Shown: positions 26,458 to 34,898 of the stretch, one piece after another
How the letters are laid out: each line of letters starts with the position of its first letter
How positions within the stretch are numbered: the stretch's first letter is position 1
Assembly: GCA_028285595.1 (NCBI GenBank)
Contig: JANQOW010000075.1
Location: forward strand, 107,112 to 171,111
Direction: 5' to 3'
DNA length: 64,000 nucleotides
Source of the DNA: Hyphomicrobiales bacterium
GTDB taxonomy: Bacteria > Pseudomonadota > Alphaproteobacteria > Rhizobiales > CAJQND01
Position numbers and translations under genes: made by a program
Notes under the pieces: model-generated
The model's database searches: none
The model's input: the letters and a program-made list of their open reading frames with translations, nothing else
Told to the model about the DNA's origin: nothing

Positions 26458-27450
26458 TCAGTCACCACTTAAACGTTGAGTTAGACCCAAAACAACCTGA
26501 GATGCGCCTTGTAAACCGCTCCATGGCACGTTCTTCACCTTAGGCGCCGGTAACCTGTTCACAAAGCTCTGCAGAGATTCAAACGTGAGTGCGTCGAACG
26601 AGGAACTTGAGTAGCCGAACCGTTCCAGCATCTCCGAATTCAGCCGCTGTTCGTCATCTCGTGCACCATACAGAAGAATGTGGGGTACGCTCATCGCTGC
26701 ACACTCAGCGATCAAGTTGCTGCCCGCCGACGACACAACACAACGACACCGCCCCACGGCTTTGATGAAGGCCTGACGCTCGAGCGGTTTCCACATGATG
26801 CCGTCCACATCAGGCGCACGCTCAGCAAACACGACGGGGCGAGCGCCCAGCTCGACTAACCATCGCAGGACGCGGTCTCCATTCGCATCCCTAAAGTAGC
26901 AAACTATCTCCTCAGATCGCTCAGCCACGCTTCTCCCACCTGTTTCCACGTCCGGCGCAGCCACCGTCGTTGCAGCATCACGCGGCAACAAGGGGACAAA
27001 GCTTATGGCAACCTTGAATCGCGCTCCAACGCTTGAAACCCGGCGCTTCAGCCCTTCCCGGAGCCAGGGTACTGCCGACACGCCTTGAGGCCGCTTGCAG
27101 TGGGAAAACACCAGCCCGTGCGACACGGCAATGGCCGGCAACCGCAACAGCCAAGCTGCATAACACGAGGGTGCATCGCCATCACTGATGATCAGGTCTG
27201 CACTGTCCTTGCGTGCAGCCCGGATCGCTTCAACGGTGCGGCTCCATATGATGCGGACAGCAGCGCCTGGCCAAAGCCCCGGAATGATCGATTGCACCTG
27301 AACAGATGCCTGTTCACCCAAAACCGAAGCAGCATCATTTGAGCCGGCAAACACGCGGACTTGGTAGCCCTCAGATCGCAAGGTAGCAATGATTGCGCGC
27401 GAGCGTGTGGCGTGACCACGTCCTCGACCGTGAACGTAATAGTGGATCAT
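26458..27450 (-). CDS. Glycosyltransferase, GT28/MurG-like (MJ1255-type)
   Basis: A 330-residue GT-B protein. It begins IHYYVHGRGRGHATRS, the glycine/histidine-rich donor loop seen in MurG-like and MJ1255/VC2487-type proteins. Near the C-terminus SSAGSNLIAECAAMSVPHIL is the typical UDP-sugar binding region of GT28. I place the start at the ATG at 27448-27450. An in-frame codon 48 triplets upstream exists, but the added residues resemble nothing and the fold starts right after this methionine. The Shine-Dalgarno is weak (AAGG about twelve bases away). It lies between the flippase-like gene and the SqdX-like GT4, all on the minus strand. Confidence 0.78.
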   Translation of the reverse strand: MIHYYVHGRGRGHATRSRAIIATLRSEGYQVRVFAGSNDAASVLGEQASVQVQSIIPGLWPGAAVRIIWSRTVEAIRAARKDSADLIISDGDAPSCYAAWLLRLPAIAVSHGLVFSHCKRPQGVSAVPWLREGLKRRVSSVGARFKVAISFVPLLPRDAATTVAAPDVETGGRSVAERSEEIVCYFRDANGDRVLRWLVELGARPVVFAERAPDVDGIMWKPLERQAFIKAVGRCRCVVSSAGSNLIAECAAMSVPHILLYGARDDEQRLNSEMLERFGYSSSSFDALTFESLQSFVNRLPAPKVKNVPWSGLQGASQVVLGLTQRLSGD

Positions 27451-27618
27451 GGTTGGGGCGATGCCTTTTCTCCATGGCACATTTGACGATTTTCGGTCCC
27501 GGCGCTCAAGTTGGCAAGGTTCCGGCTGCGCGCGTAGCAGCACAAGCAGCGGCAACGCGTCAATTGGTGTCAAGCCGATTGGGGCCGTCGTCAAGCGTCC
27601 ACGTCACCACCTGAAAAG

Positions 27619-28704
27619 TTAGCTTGGCGAGTGCAGAAGATCCGGAGGAGTTTTCAGATTAGCCTCGCGATTCCTTACCTTGCGTTGGAGTAAGAATGCG
27701 ATGGAAAAGAAAACGGCATTGGTGACTTTGTCCATAATCGTCATTGAGAGCAGTATGGCGAAAAATGCCACTTCCGACACGCCCAAATGCGTTGAGACAC
27801 TTACGCTTAGGCCGAGGAAAATAATGTCTCGGTTGGGGATGAGGGGGATTCTGCTCACAACCATGGCCAGCGCCGCGTACATGACCCAAACGTGGAGAGC
27901 AACGTCCGGCATCGCCACGCTCCACATTGCGATGGTCAAGGCCTTACCAATCAACAGCCGACAAAAGTGTAGAGACAGTACGCTGGTCGCCACCCCCGGA
28001 GACATGGAAAAGAGGTAACTGCGAAAGCACAACGCGATCAGCCCCACAACCGAACTGGCCGCGAAGACTGCTGCAAGATACCAGACCGACTGCTGCTTGA
28101 ACCACTCATCGATATTGAGGTCCACCACAAACGCAGCTGCCCCCACCAAACCGAACGTCATCATCAGCGCAGCTACACTGGACAATATGGTTTGGTCACG
28201 AATACCCTTGGCCAGTTCCAACCCCCGCAGTGGCACATTCTTTTTGGCCCAAGTGAAAAAATAGACCTCGCCCGAAAAGCCGAGAATGTCAGAGTTGAAA
28301 ACGCGCTTCACGACAAAGGCCAGAAACGCACTCCACAGGTTAAACGTCCATATCACCCGGTAGCACAACAGATCGAACAGAGGCGCTCGGATATACAACA
28401 AGACAAACAAGAGAAAGAACACAGGATCGCGAGGCAGGCTGGACGTAAACTGCTCCCAGTTAACGTCATGCAGCTTGTATGCGAGATAGCCGGCAACCGT
28501 TGCGAATATCACTATCCGTGTCGCCAGAAGCACCGGTTTCGCGCGCGGTGATTGAGCAAGACGCTCCAATCTTTCCAAGATCCCGCCAGCAAACGATGCG
28601 ATCCCTTCGCGAAGCCGCGGCGCGAACCACGCATCAATGCCCTCAGACTTCGGGGCGACTGTCCGGTCAGTCATCCAAAGCACCCAGGCGAGCATTTGCA
28701 GCAC
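27619..28704 (-). CDS. Integral membrane protein, flippase-like (LPG synthase TM/UPF0104 type)
   Basis: Up to 361 residues with about eight hydrophobic segments from residue 60 onward. The organisation resembles the lysylphosphatidylglycerol-synthase transmembrane/UPF0104 family found beside glycosyltransferases, where it is suspected of lipid flipping. The first 55 residues are soluble and may be shorter, since an ATG at 28672-28674 (MTDRTVAP) is an alternative to the GTG at 28702-28704, and neither has a good Shine-Dalgarno. It is followed by the MurG-like gene on the same strand. The family call is tentative. Confidence 0.55.
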   Translation of the reverse strand: MLQMLAWVLWMTDRTVAPKSEGIDAWFAPRLREGIASFAGGILERLERLAQSPRAKPVLLATRIVIFATVAGYLAYKLHDVNWEQFTSSLPRDPVFFLLFVLLYIRAPLFDLLCYRVIWTFNLWSAFLAFVVKRVFNSDILGFSGEVYFFTWAKKNVPLRGLELAKGIRDQTILSSVAALMMTFGLVGAAAFVVDLNIDEWFKQQSVWYLAAVFAASSVVGLIALCFRSYLFSMSPGVATSVLSLHFCRLLIGKALTIAMWSVAMPDVALHVWVMYAALAMVVSRIPLIPNRDIIFLGLSVSVSTHLGVSEVAFFAILLSMTIMDKVTNAVFFSIAFLLQRKVRNREANLKTPPDLLHSPS

Positions 28705-28933
28705 ACGGCTTCGTGCCCCACGTCAACACAAACACATTAGCTGCCACGAGGCATTCCCCCAATCAAACGAACGAATCCATTTCCACCTGTGATTGAAGTT
28801 ACAGGACACCCCTATCAACGTCAACACAGCGAAAATAGATAGGAGTGTTTTTCGCGATGCCAATCCGAAGTTGCAAAGGCGGAGCGCGCTATAAACGCGC
28901 TCACCGGCATCTGACCACTTATCGGCATTTCTG

Positions 28934-29860
28934 TCAGTCCTCAGCAATCAACTCCAAACATTCAGGATAAAATGCGCCAAGGGCTTTGAACGTCGAGACA
29001 TTCCCAGCGCCATAGACGTTGCGATTGGATAGGCGCGTGTGCCAGGGCGTTGGAATGGACGGCGGATGCTTCGCATAGCGATCGATCCGCCAAACCGGCG
29101 TGTTCATTCGCAATGACATAAACTTCAGCCATAAATCATCGGCAAATGGCGCCAATTGCATGAAGATTTCAGCTTTGTCGCAATCCTCATGAAGGCTGCC
29201 AGGCGGATAAAGAACGCCGCCAACACCGATCGGCAAGACACGAAGCGATTTCCAGCTGACCTTAAGCTCCGGCCATTCTCGATATTCGGGAAACGCGCCC
29301 TCTATGTGCACTTTCGGCATAACGCGTCCGCAGTGGCAAATGATGGCACCTGGGTCTGTGTCTGATGCACTGACTAAAGTCTCCAGCCAATCCTCCGGGT
29401 AGATCTTGTCATCATCGCAAGTGATGATATTGAAGCTCGAAAAATCACCAAGGACGGGAATCAGTTTCTCGTATGAGTTCAGAACAGGTTGACAGATACG
29501 GATCTCGAATCGCTCACCGACCAAATCTGACAGGCTAGAGGGTATCTTCTCGCTCGAGATTTTATGCTCGCTCAGATTGAGTATGATCTTTTGTGGCTGC
29601 ACTGTCTGGGCGAGCAAGGATCTGATGCAGTAGTGTAGGCGTTCCATACGTCCCGGCATGGATGTGAGGCTCACAACCGCATCCGTTCTTGTGGCTCTGG
29701 CGGGCTTTGCACGTATCCGGGCTTCTCGCGCCTTTAACTGGCGCAAAGCGCGAATGAACTCCAAGCTATCCCCAATTTCGACGCGCAAGCGCCGCCAGGC
29801 ATCGCTTAGCCGATTGACGCCCGCAACCGGGCCGCTTGAGAGTTCAGACGGCGCACTCAT
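28934..29860 (-). CDS. GT-A type glycosyltransferase
   Basis: A 308-residue protein with a nucleotide-diphospho-sugar transferase fold. SLTSMPGRMERLHYCIRSLL matches the first beta-alpha unit of GT2-like enzymes, and TCDDDKIYPEDWLE supplies the acidic DXD-type motif. The middle carries GVGGVLYPPGSL, and DDLWLKF is typical of the acceptor side in fucosyl/galactosyltransferase-like GT-A proteins. An upstream in-frame codon would add 32 cysteine-rich residues that look non-native, so I use the ATG at 29858-29860. The gene is monocistronic, about 230 bp before the flippase-like gene on the same strand. The acceptor is unknown. Confidence 0.72.
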   Translation of the reverse strand: MSAPSELSSGPVAGVNRLSDAWRRLRVEIGDSLEFIRALRQLKAREARIRAKPARATRTDAVVSLTSMPGRMERLHYCIRSLLAQTVQPQKIILNLSEHKISSEKIPSSLSDLVGERFEIRICQPVLNSYEKLIPVLGDFSSFNIITCDDDKIYPEDWLETLVSASDTDPGAIICHCGRVMPKVHIEGAFPEYREWPELKVSWKSLRVLPIGVGGVLYPPGSLHEDCDKAEIFMQLAPFADDLWLKFMSLRMNTPVWRIDRYAKHPPSIPTPWHTRLSNRNVYGAGNVSTFKALGAFYPECLELIAED

Positions 29861-30159
29861 GACTGCTTGTGTTTGCTGTGGTGGACAGAATGCCCAGCGG
29901 TGCCAATAACCATCATCTGCTTTGCAACTGGCGTTACACGAACATACATCACTCAAGGCCCCCGCCCAGCCGATACAGCGCTGGAAGCTCCGCTAAAGTT
30001 GCGCCAGCTTTCCGTGCACGAGCATCTCAAAACTCGTTATGCGGATGCGTTACATCAAATACCTGGGCTTCGTACATCTCTATTTTTGGGTGTCGTACGG
30101 GCTGTGTACGATTCAGCCCATTTTTAAGGTCGACTACGAAATGGGCGCCAGACCACCGC

Positions 30160-31242
30160 TCAACTCGCCGCGTCTGCAAGCCCCTGCCTGTAGCGCTCCG
30201 CGTCCCAATTCACCAGCTCAGCTTCTTGATCTGCAGAGAGCGTAGACAAGCCCTTGCTTTCCCGCAGCCGCAACGCAACACGCGCCAAGCAATCAAGCAT
30301 CTCGCGACCTGCTTTGCCGCAAGACCGCTCCAGAGCCACGCCGACACCGGGAAGAACCACACATTTTGGATCCAAGCAGCGGGCCCGTCCGGCCCGCAAT
30401 GCTGCGGTTTCCGGGCTCTCCCCCTCTTCGGCGATTGCAATGCCAGGGCCCAAGAACACCACATGGTCAGGGTAAAGTGATCCCACGCCGGCTGACTGCC
30501 TGGCATCCACATCAAACGCGAGGGCCTGACAATACCCTGCGGGGGCGGGCTCGAACGGACCATCACCGCAAATTTGCTGTAAGCCGGCAGGATCCTTTAA
30601 GGCACATGAAGGTATGGGCCGCTCTGTGATCTCAAGGCGGGCCTCCACGTCTTCTATCAGCGCAAACGTTGCTTCGGCGCTTTCACCCCCCACCAATAGT
30701 CCATGGTTGTCCATCACAAGAACATCAAACGATGTCTTCGTCAGCGCCTCAACGACGGCATGTGCCAAAGGCATACCTGGTTTGTAGTAAGGAATGCGGG
30801 CCCAGTTCAGCCCGTCCAACCGCTCGGCCAAAACATCGGATGCTGAGGGTTGGATGGAATACGCGATCGCATTGACCGAATGCAGATGCATGACGCAGGC
30901 GTGAGGCATGATCGCATGAAGCGCCGTTTCGATTGAGGGCCGCAACTGAGACGACGACGCGTCACGAGAAATGGCGGCGTTCCCAATCGCATCCTCGTCA
31001 CCGCACTCCACAGCAGCCCGACAAGCAGCCAAGTCCACCGGCAGGAAAATCTGCTTTGAGCCTCCAGCATCAAGGCGCTGACCGGAAGCCTTGACCCACA
31101 TTATGCCGTCTGCCTTCCAGGACGTGTTTCCGCCCGCACCCTGGATCAGCTCGGGGTCGGTTCCGATCTTAAGGGAGTATTCGACGAGTGCCTGAAACGC
31201 CTGGTCACGAGCGGGGTCGTTCATCTCAGTTTGCTTTGCCAC
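30160..31242 (-). CDS. Class II aldolase/adducin family protein
   Basis: A 360-residue protein whose middle shows the class II aldolase zinc-binding region (VMHLHSVNAIAYS) followed by a VMDNHGLLVGG segment that holds the third metal histidine. The N-terminus (GAGGNTSWKADGIMWVKASG) is the substrate loop seen in fuculose/rhamnulose-phosphate aldolases and in the aldolase half of the RhaD-type bifunctional proteins. The last 120 residues are an extra helical domain. Expected reactions are retro-aldol cleavage of a sugar phosphate or a related epimerisation or decarboxylation. The gene stands alone downstream of the amt terminator and may act in sugar catabolism or precursor supply. Confidence 0.77.
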   Translation of the reverse strand: MAKQTEMNDPARDQAFQALVEYSLKIGTDPELIQGAGGNTSWKADGIMWVKASGQRLDAGGSKQIFLPVDLAACRAAVECGDEDAIGNAAISRDASSSQLRPSIETALHAIMPHACVMHLHSVNAIAYSIQPSASDVLAERLDGLNWARIPYYKPGMPLAHAVVEALTKTSFDVLVMDNHGLLVGGESAEATFALIEDVEARLEITERPIPSCALKDPAGLQQICGDGPFEPAPAGYCQALAFDVDARQSAGVGSLYPDHVVFLGPGIAIAEEGESPETAALRAGRARCLDPKCVVLPGVGVALERSCGKAGREMLDCLARVALRLRESKGLSTLSADQEAELVNWDAERYRQGLADAAS

Positions 31243-31352
31243 GTCTACGCATCAAATCACGCAGGCATATAGCGTTGTGTGTGGATGCAAATCAACTGCG
31301 CCCGCGATCTCCTTAGGGACCGTTCTTCCGCAGGTGTCCCAGAAAACGAAAA

Positions 31353-31378
31353 GTGGGAGGTCCGGTCAGACCTCCCAC
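31353..31378 (-). terminator. Rho-independent terminator of the amt transcript
   Basis: A perfect 10-bp stem, GTGGGAGGTC pairing with GACCTCCCAC, encloses a 6-nt loop. On the minus strand it is followed by TTTTCGTTTTC. It lies 25 bp after the small membrane-protein gene and marks the end of the amt unit. Confidence 0.85.
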
Positions 31379-31402
31379 CTTGGTGCTCGCAGGATTGCCT
31401 CT

Positions 31403-31573
31403 CTACTCGTCGGCGGTCTTTTTATAGACCTCACCCTCGTGCCGGGCGCTATCGATCAGTGGGAGGACTGTCAAAACTATTGCGATCAACAAACACACTC
31501 CAATGGAGAAGCTACTGCTTGCACCGGTGAAGATGGCTGTGGCCCCTTCCCAGCTGTCAATCGGACTACCCAT
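31403..31573 (-). CDS. Small membrane protein encoded downstream of amt
   Basis: A 56-residue protein starting MGSPIDSWEGATAIFTG. It has one hydrophobic helix of about 22 residues (around 23-43) and a short charged tail ending KKTADE. The ATG is preceded by AGGAG with eight bases of spacing, one of the best ribosome-binding sites in the window. The amt stop codon is 32 bp upstream, and the amt terminator follows 25 bp downstream, so it belongs to the amt transcript. Codon use and hydrophobicity look like those of a real gene. It could be a small regulator or partner of the ammonium transporter, but I know of no characterised homologue and the function is inference. Confidence 0.72.
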   Translation of the reverse strand: MGSPIDSWEGATAIFTGASSSFSIGVCLLIAIVLTVLPLIDSARHEGEVYKKTADE

Positions 31574-31605
31574 TTGGTTTTCTCCTAGTTTGATTATTGG
31601 AAAGA

Positions 31606-32919
31606 TTACTCTGCTGGCGCCAGGAACTCCGGATAGGATCGACTTGGCACCTTGACCTTATCGAGGCCCATGACCTGCACCTCATCGGGTACGCGCAACA
31701 GATTGACAGCTTTCAGTCCCAGCGAAGCCAGATAGCCCGGGACAAAGCCCATCATAGCACACACCACAGCGCCAACGAACTGACCGAAGAAGCTGATAGC
31801 CGGCGCGTCACCTGCGTTTGGATAGCCCCAGGCAAAGATGCCGGCCACCAAGACGCCCCAAAAGCCCGCAACGCCGTGAACCGACCATGCGCCAACCGCA
31901 TCATCGATGCCTTTCTTCTCCAGCCACTCACCAGCGATGGGTACGATAATGCCGCCGATCATGCCCACTGCAAACGCCACCGGCGGATAAAGAACATCCA
32001 GCGCAGCCGCTGCGGAGAAGATCCCTGCCAAGGCGCCGGACATCATCCAAAACGGGTCCTTGGTTTTCCAATAAGCGCCGATAATGCCCCCACCGAACGC
32101 CATCAGTGTATTGAAGGCGAAGGCCGACAACGTGGCCTGTTGGCCATAGATGTTGGTCCACTGAGCGCCATTGTTGTATATGATGCAGCCACCCAGGAAG
32201 CCGAAGAAGCCGACGATAATGAGCATCAGGCCAACAAGGGTCATCGGCATATTGTGAGGCGGCAGATCCTGCGGCGTACCGTCAGCGGCATACTTGCCAA
32301 CCCGCGGGCCCAAATTGATCAAGACGCCAAGAGCGAAGAAACCCGCAATCGTATGCACAACGCCAGCCGCGCCAACGTCGTGATAGCCAAGTTGCTTGAG
32401 CATCCAGCCATCCGGGTGCCACCCCCAGGACGCTGCCCAGATCCAGACCACCGATCCCAAAAGAACAGCTAGAATGATAAACCCGGACATACGGATCCGT
32501 TCCAAAACCGCACCACTGAAGATCGACGCGGTGGTAGCAGAAAACAAAGTGAAAGCTGCCCAAAAGATCCCCGTCGCGTTATCACTCAGGTTTGGCCCCA
32601 TATTGTCATCCCAAGGCAGAAAGTCTGTTGCTGCGATGGGAATGAAGCCGTTCGGCATGGCCCCATAAATCCACCATCCGAAGAAGTACATGGTGGGAAT
32701 GATAAACGCGAAAGCCAGGATGTTCTTGACCCCTGAAGCGAGCACATTCTTCATGCGCGAAGCTCCCATTTCATAGGCCAGGAAGCCTGCGTGGATGGCC
32801 ACCATCAACCCGATGCACCACCAATAAAAGATCTCCATGTTGATGGTGCCGGCCATGTCGTGCGACTTTTGCAGCTGTTCCACCTTCTCGGCCAGTTTGG
32901 CCATTTCTTCTGGCGTCAT
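31606..32919 (-). CDS. amt: Ammonium transporter Amt
   Basis: A 437-residue Amt/MEP/Rh transporter with eleven membrane helices. The twin-histidine pore is present as H189 (VVHTIAGF) and H348 (SVHGVAGF), and D181 matches the structural aspartate at the periplasmic vestibule. The first 25 residues (MTPEEMAKLAEKVEQLQKSH) form a charged, possibly coiled, extension before TM1. A good Shine-Dalgarno (AGAGGG) precedes the ATG. A sigma-54-type promoter lies about 60 bp upstream, and tandem repeats lie further up, consistent with control by nitrogen limitation. No glnK is adjacent. The gene lies directly downstream of ureG, so urea hydrolysis and ammonium uptake are physically linked. Confidence 0.95.
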   Translation of the reverse strand: MTPEEMAKLAEKVEQLQKSHDMAGTINMEIFYWWCIGLMVAIHAGFLAYEMGASRMKNVLASGVKNILAFAFIIPTMYFFGWWIYGAMPNGFIPIAATDFLPWDDNMGPNLSDNATGIFWAAFTLFSATTASIFSGAVLERIRMSGFIILAVLLGSVVWIWAASWGWHPDGWMLKQLGYHDVGAAGVVHTIAGFFALGVLINLGPRVGKYAADGTPQDLPPHNMPMTLVGLMLIIVGFFGFLGGCIIYNNGAQWTNIYGQQATLSAFAFNTLMAFGGGIIGAYWKTKDPFWMMSGALAGIFSAAAALDVLYPPVAFAVGMIGGIIVPIAGEWLEKKGIDDAVGAWSVHGVAGFWGVLVAGIFAWGYPNAGDAPAISFFGQFVGAVVCAMMGFVPGYLASLGLKAVNLLRVPDEVQVMGLDKVKVPSRSYPEFLAPAE

Positions 32920-32988
32920 AACGCTCTGCCCTCTCTGTTATTCGAATTCGCAAGGACGCCCCTACAGCTGCGCCCCAATCGGACGCAT

Positions 32989-33005
32989 AGCGAAGAGCGT
33001 GCCAA
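32989..33005 (-). promoter_or_regulatory. Sigma-54 (RpoN) type promoter of amt
   Basis: On the minus strand the sequence reads TTGGCACG-CTCT-TCGCT. It matches the consensus TTGGCACG-N4-TTGCW with one change in the -12 element and keeps the invariant GG and GC dinucleotides at the correct spacing. Transcription would start near 32979 and give a leader of about 60 nt. Confidence 0.7.
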
Positions 33006-33055
33006 GCACTAAAGTCTTATTTTTCAATTGGTTAGAGGGAAACCAGATACGTTGC

Positions 33056-33087
33056 AGTGCACAATAAATTCGCAAGTGCACAATAAA
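33056..33087 (-). repeat. Two tandem 13-bp repeats upstream of the amt promoter
   Basis: AGTGCACAATAAA occurs at 33056-33068 and again at 33075-33087, a 19-bp period (about two helical turns). They lie 50-80 bp upstream of the sigma-54 element, in the place where an enhancer-binding activator would sit. Each contains GTGCAC, related to the half-site of NtrC boxes, but the spacing is not the classical NtrC one. Confidence 0.6.
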
Positions 33088-33107
33088 CCACCAGCCAATA
33101 CAGCCGT

Positions 33108-33752
33108 TTAAGCAACCTCTCCGCGGTGTGAGGCAGACGCATCAAGTCCACCGAGACGGGCAAGAAATGCCACCACCTCGTCTGTCCCAGTGCTGCGCTT
33201 CAGATCGGTGAACACAACCGGCGCACCGCTGCGCATCCGGTCGGCATCGGCGCGCATCACCTCCAGATCTGCTCCCACATGAGGAGCAAGATCGGTTTTG
33301 TTGATAATAAGAAGATCTGAACGGGTGATGCCGGGCCCGCCTTTCCGCGGGATCTCTTCGCCTTGGCACACACTGATCACGTACAGGGTCAAGTCAGCTA
33401 ACTCCGGTGAGAAGGTCGCTGCCAAATTGTCGCCCCCCGATTCGATGAAAACCACATCGAGGTCTTCATGCCGAGCCTGAAGATCAGCGATGGCCGCAAG
33501 GTTTATGGAAGCATCTTCTCTGATCGCCGTGTGAGGACAACCACCTGTTTCCACGCCGATGATACGGTCTTCAGGCAAGGCCTGCAGCCGCGCCAGCATC
33601 AAGGCATCTTCGCGCGTGTAAATGTCATTGGTGACAATACCAATCGACCAGTGTCCACGCATGGCCTCGCACAAGCGTTGCGTTAAGGTGGTCTTACCGG
33701 AGCCCACCGGCCCACCAATACCAACGCGCAAAGGTCCGTGGTTCGAGCTCAT
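33108..33752 (-). CDS. ureG: Urease accessory GTPase UreG
   Basis: A 214-residue SIMIBI-class GTPase that drives nickel delivery into apo-urease. The P-loop is GPVGSGKT (14-21). The CPH motif for nickel binding is present in [15 protein letters not shown], and the Walker B-like VFIESGGDN is there. The guanine-specificity NKTD is present. The start overlaps the end of ureF by 4 bp, so translation is coupled. It is the last gene of the urease operon, and no accessory hypB/ureH-type transporter follows. Confidence 0.96.
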   Translation of the reverse strand: MSSNHGPLRVGIGGPVGSGKTTLTQRLCEAMRGHWSIGIVTNDIYTREDALMLARLQALPEDRIIGVETGGCPHTAIREDASINLAAIADLQARHEDLDVVFIESGGDNLAATFSPELADLTLYVISVCQGEEIPRKGGPGITRSDLLIINKTDLAPHVGADLEVMRADADRMRSGAPVVFTDLKRSTGTDEVVAFLARLGGLDASASHRGEVA

Positions 33753-34429
33753 GAGCGGAACAACCTTGTCTTTTGTGTTTCGTGGTTCATGGCGCAGATG
33801 TCCGCCAACAGGGTTGAGGTGGCCAAGTTCTCCAATGGATGTGCACGCGCGGCTTTAGTCTGCGCTCCAATTGTCGGCGCCAAGCGCGCCAAGATCCGTT
33901 GGCCGGCAGATTGACCGAGGGGGACCAATCGGACAGCGGCAGAAACCAAGTTGGAGGCGCCAGCATGTATCCATGCCTCGGTGGCCTGATCCTTCTCAAT
34001 CCGATGCCCGGTGGCCGCGCATGCCACTGCCACCGGATAGGTGATATCATCGCCCAGCAGTTTTAAGGCGTCTCCCAGCCAGTCGCATGGCCAAGCCAGC
34101 ATGGTGGTTTGGGCGAAGGCCCGCCCCATGGCCAAGGTTTCCGCACGCAACTCGGCGGCGGCCGGGAAAGCCAGAGCAAATTCATTGACGGCGGCGACGG
34201 TTTCCATGGCGGGTGCACTAAACGCGTTTGCGAAAATCACCGCATCGGACCACTGGGTACCACCCATCAGGCTATCCTCGATCCATTCTTCCGTGCTTGC
34301 CTCATCCTTCACCAGTCCCTGCGTCACCGCCGTCTCCAGCCCTTGGCTATAGCTGAACGCCCCCACCGGATAGGCCGGTGAAAGCCAGGTGAGCAGTCGG
34401 TAGAGCGGAGAGATGGCGTCAGTGGTCAT
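33749..34429 (-). CDS. ureF: Urease accessory protein UreF
   Basis: About 226 residues, all helical. Typical signatures are [20 protein letters not shown] near the N-terminus and a C-terminal end in RLFRS. UreF acts as a GTPase-activating or fidelity factor with UreD and UreG in nickel insertion. I use the ATG at 34427-34429, which overlaps the end of ureE by 11 bp. The longer in-frame extension upstream is ureE sequence in another frame and is not expected to be translated. The downstream end overlaps ureG by 4 bp. Confidence 0.93.
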   Translation of the reverse strand: MTTDAISPLYRLLTWLSPAYPVGAFSYSQGLETAVTQGLVKDEASTEEWIEDSLMGGTQWSDAVIFANAFSAPAMETVAAVNEFALAFPAAAELRAETLAMGRAFAQTTMLAWPCDWLGDALKLLGDDITYPVAVACAATGHRIEKDQATEAWIHAGASNLVSAAVRLVPLGQSAGQRILARLAPTIGAQTKAARAHPLENLATSTLLADICAMNHETQKTRLFRS

Positions 34430-34886
34430 GGCTGTGTTCTCCTGTGTTATGGTGACTGTAGGCGCCTGCTTCAGGGGTGAACGGCTCCACCACCTCACAC
34501 ACTTCCGCGCCCAAGGCATGGAGCATGTCGGCAATCACATGATCGCGGCGGATCAGAATGCGCTCTTCCTCAATTTGTGCTTCCAAGTGTCGGTTGCCCA
34601 AATGCCAGGCGATTTGAAGCATGTGGTGGCTGTCCTTGGCCCGCACCTCCAACAACTCTTCGGGAACCGCAAGAACTTGAACGATGCGGCCGTCATCCAG
34701 GCGTAAACCGTCTCCATGGCGCAGCAGGACAGCCTTTGGAAGGTCTAGGAGAAACTCCAGGCCGTCATCGGACGTCAGAGCAATCCGCCGCCGATAGCGC
34801 TGATCCCCGTCGAGCGTCACTGTGTGGCGGGCCGCACCCTGTGCTAAAGCCTCTTCAGCGTTCAGAATCTGTTGCGCACGTAACAT
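34419..34886 (-). CDS. ureE: Urease nickel metallochaperone UreE
   Basis: About 155 residues with an N-terminal peptide-binding domain and a C-terminal metal domain. The end is histidine-rich ([12 protein letters not shown]), which binds extra nickel. The start at 34884-34886 is chosen because GGAG stands eight bases before it. The upstream ATG two codons earlier would be only two bases from that Shine-Dalgarno. The ribosome-binding site overlaps the ureC stop. UreE hands nickel to UreG. Confidence 0.93.
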   Translation of the reverse strand: MLRAQQILNAEEALAQGAARHTVTLDGDQRYRRRIALTSDDGLEFLLDLPKAVLLRHGDGLRLDDGRIVQVLAVPEELLEVRAKDSHHMLQIAWHLGNRHLEAQIEEERILIRRDHVIADMLHALGAEVCEVVEPFTPEAGAYSHHNTGEHSHDH

Positions 34887-34898
34887 GAGCATCGCTCC

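Noticed and set aside
28723..28947. Minus-strand frame of 74 codons with one hydrophobic segment
   Set aside because: It has no ribosome-binding site, overlaps the end of no conserved unit, and the composition is that of intergenic DNA.
31597..32472. Plus-strand open frame of 291 codons opposite amt
   Set aside because: It is a histidine-rich antisense shadow of the transporter helices and not a gene.
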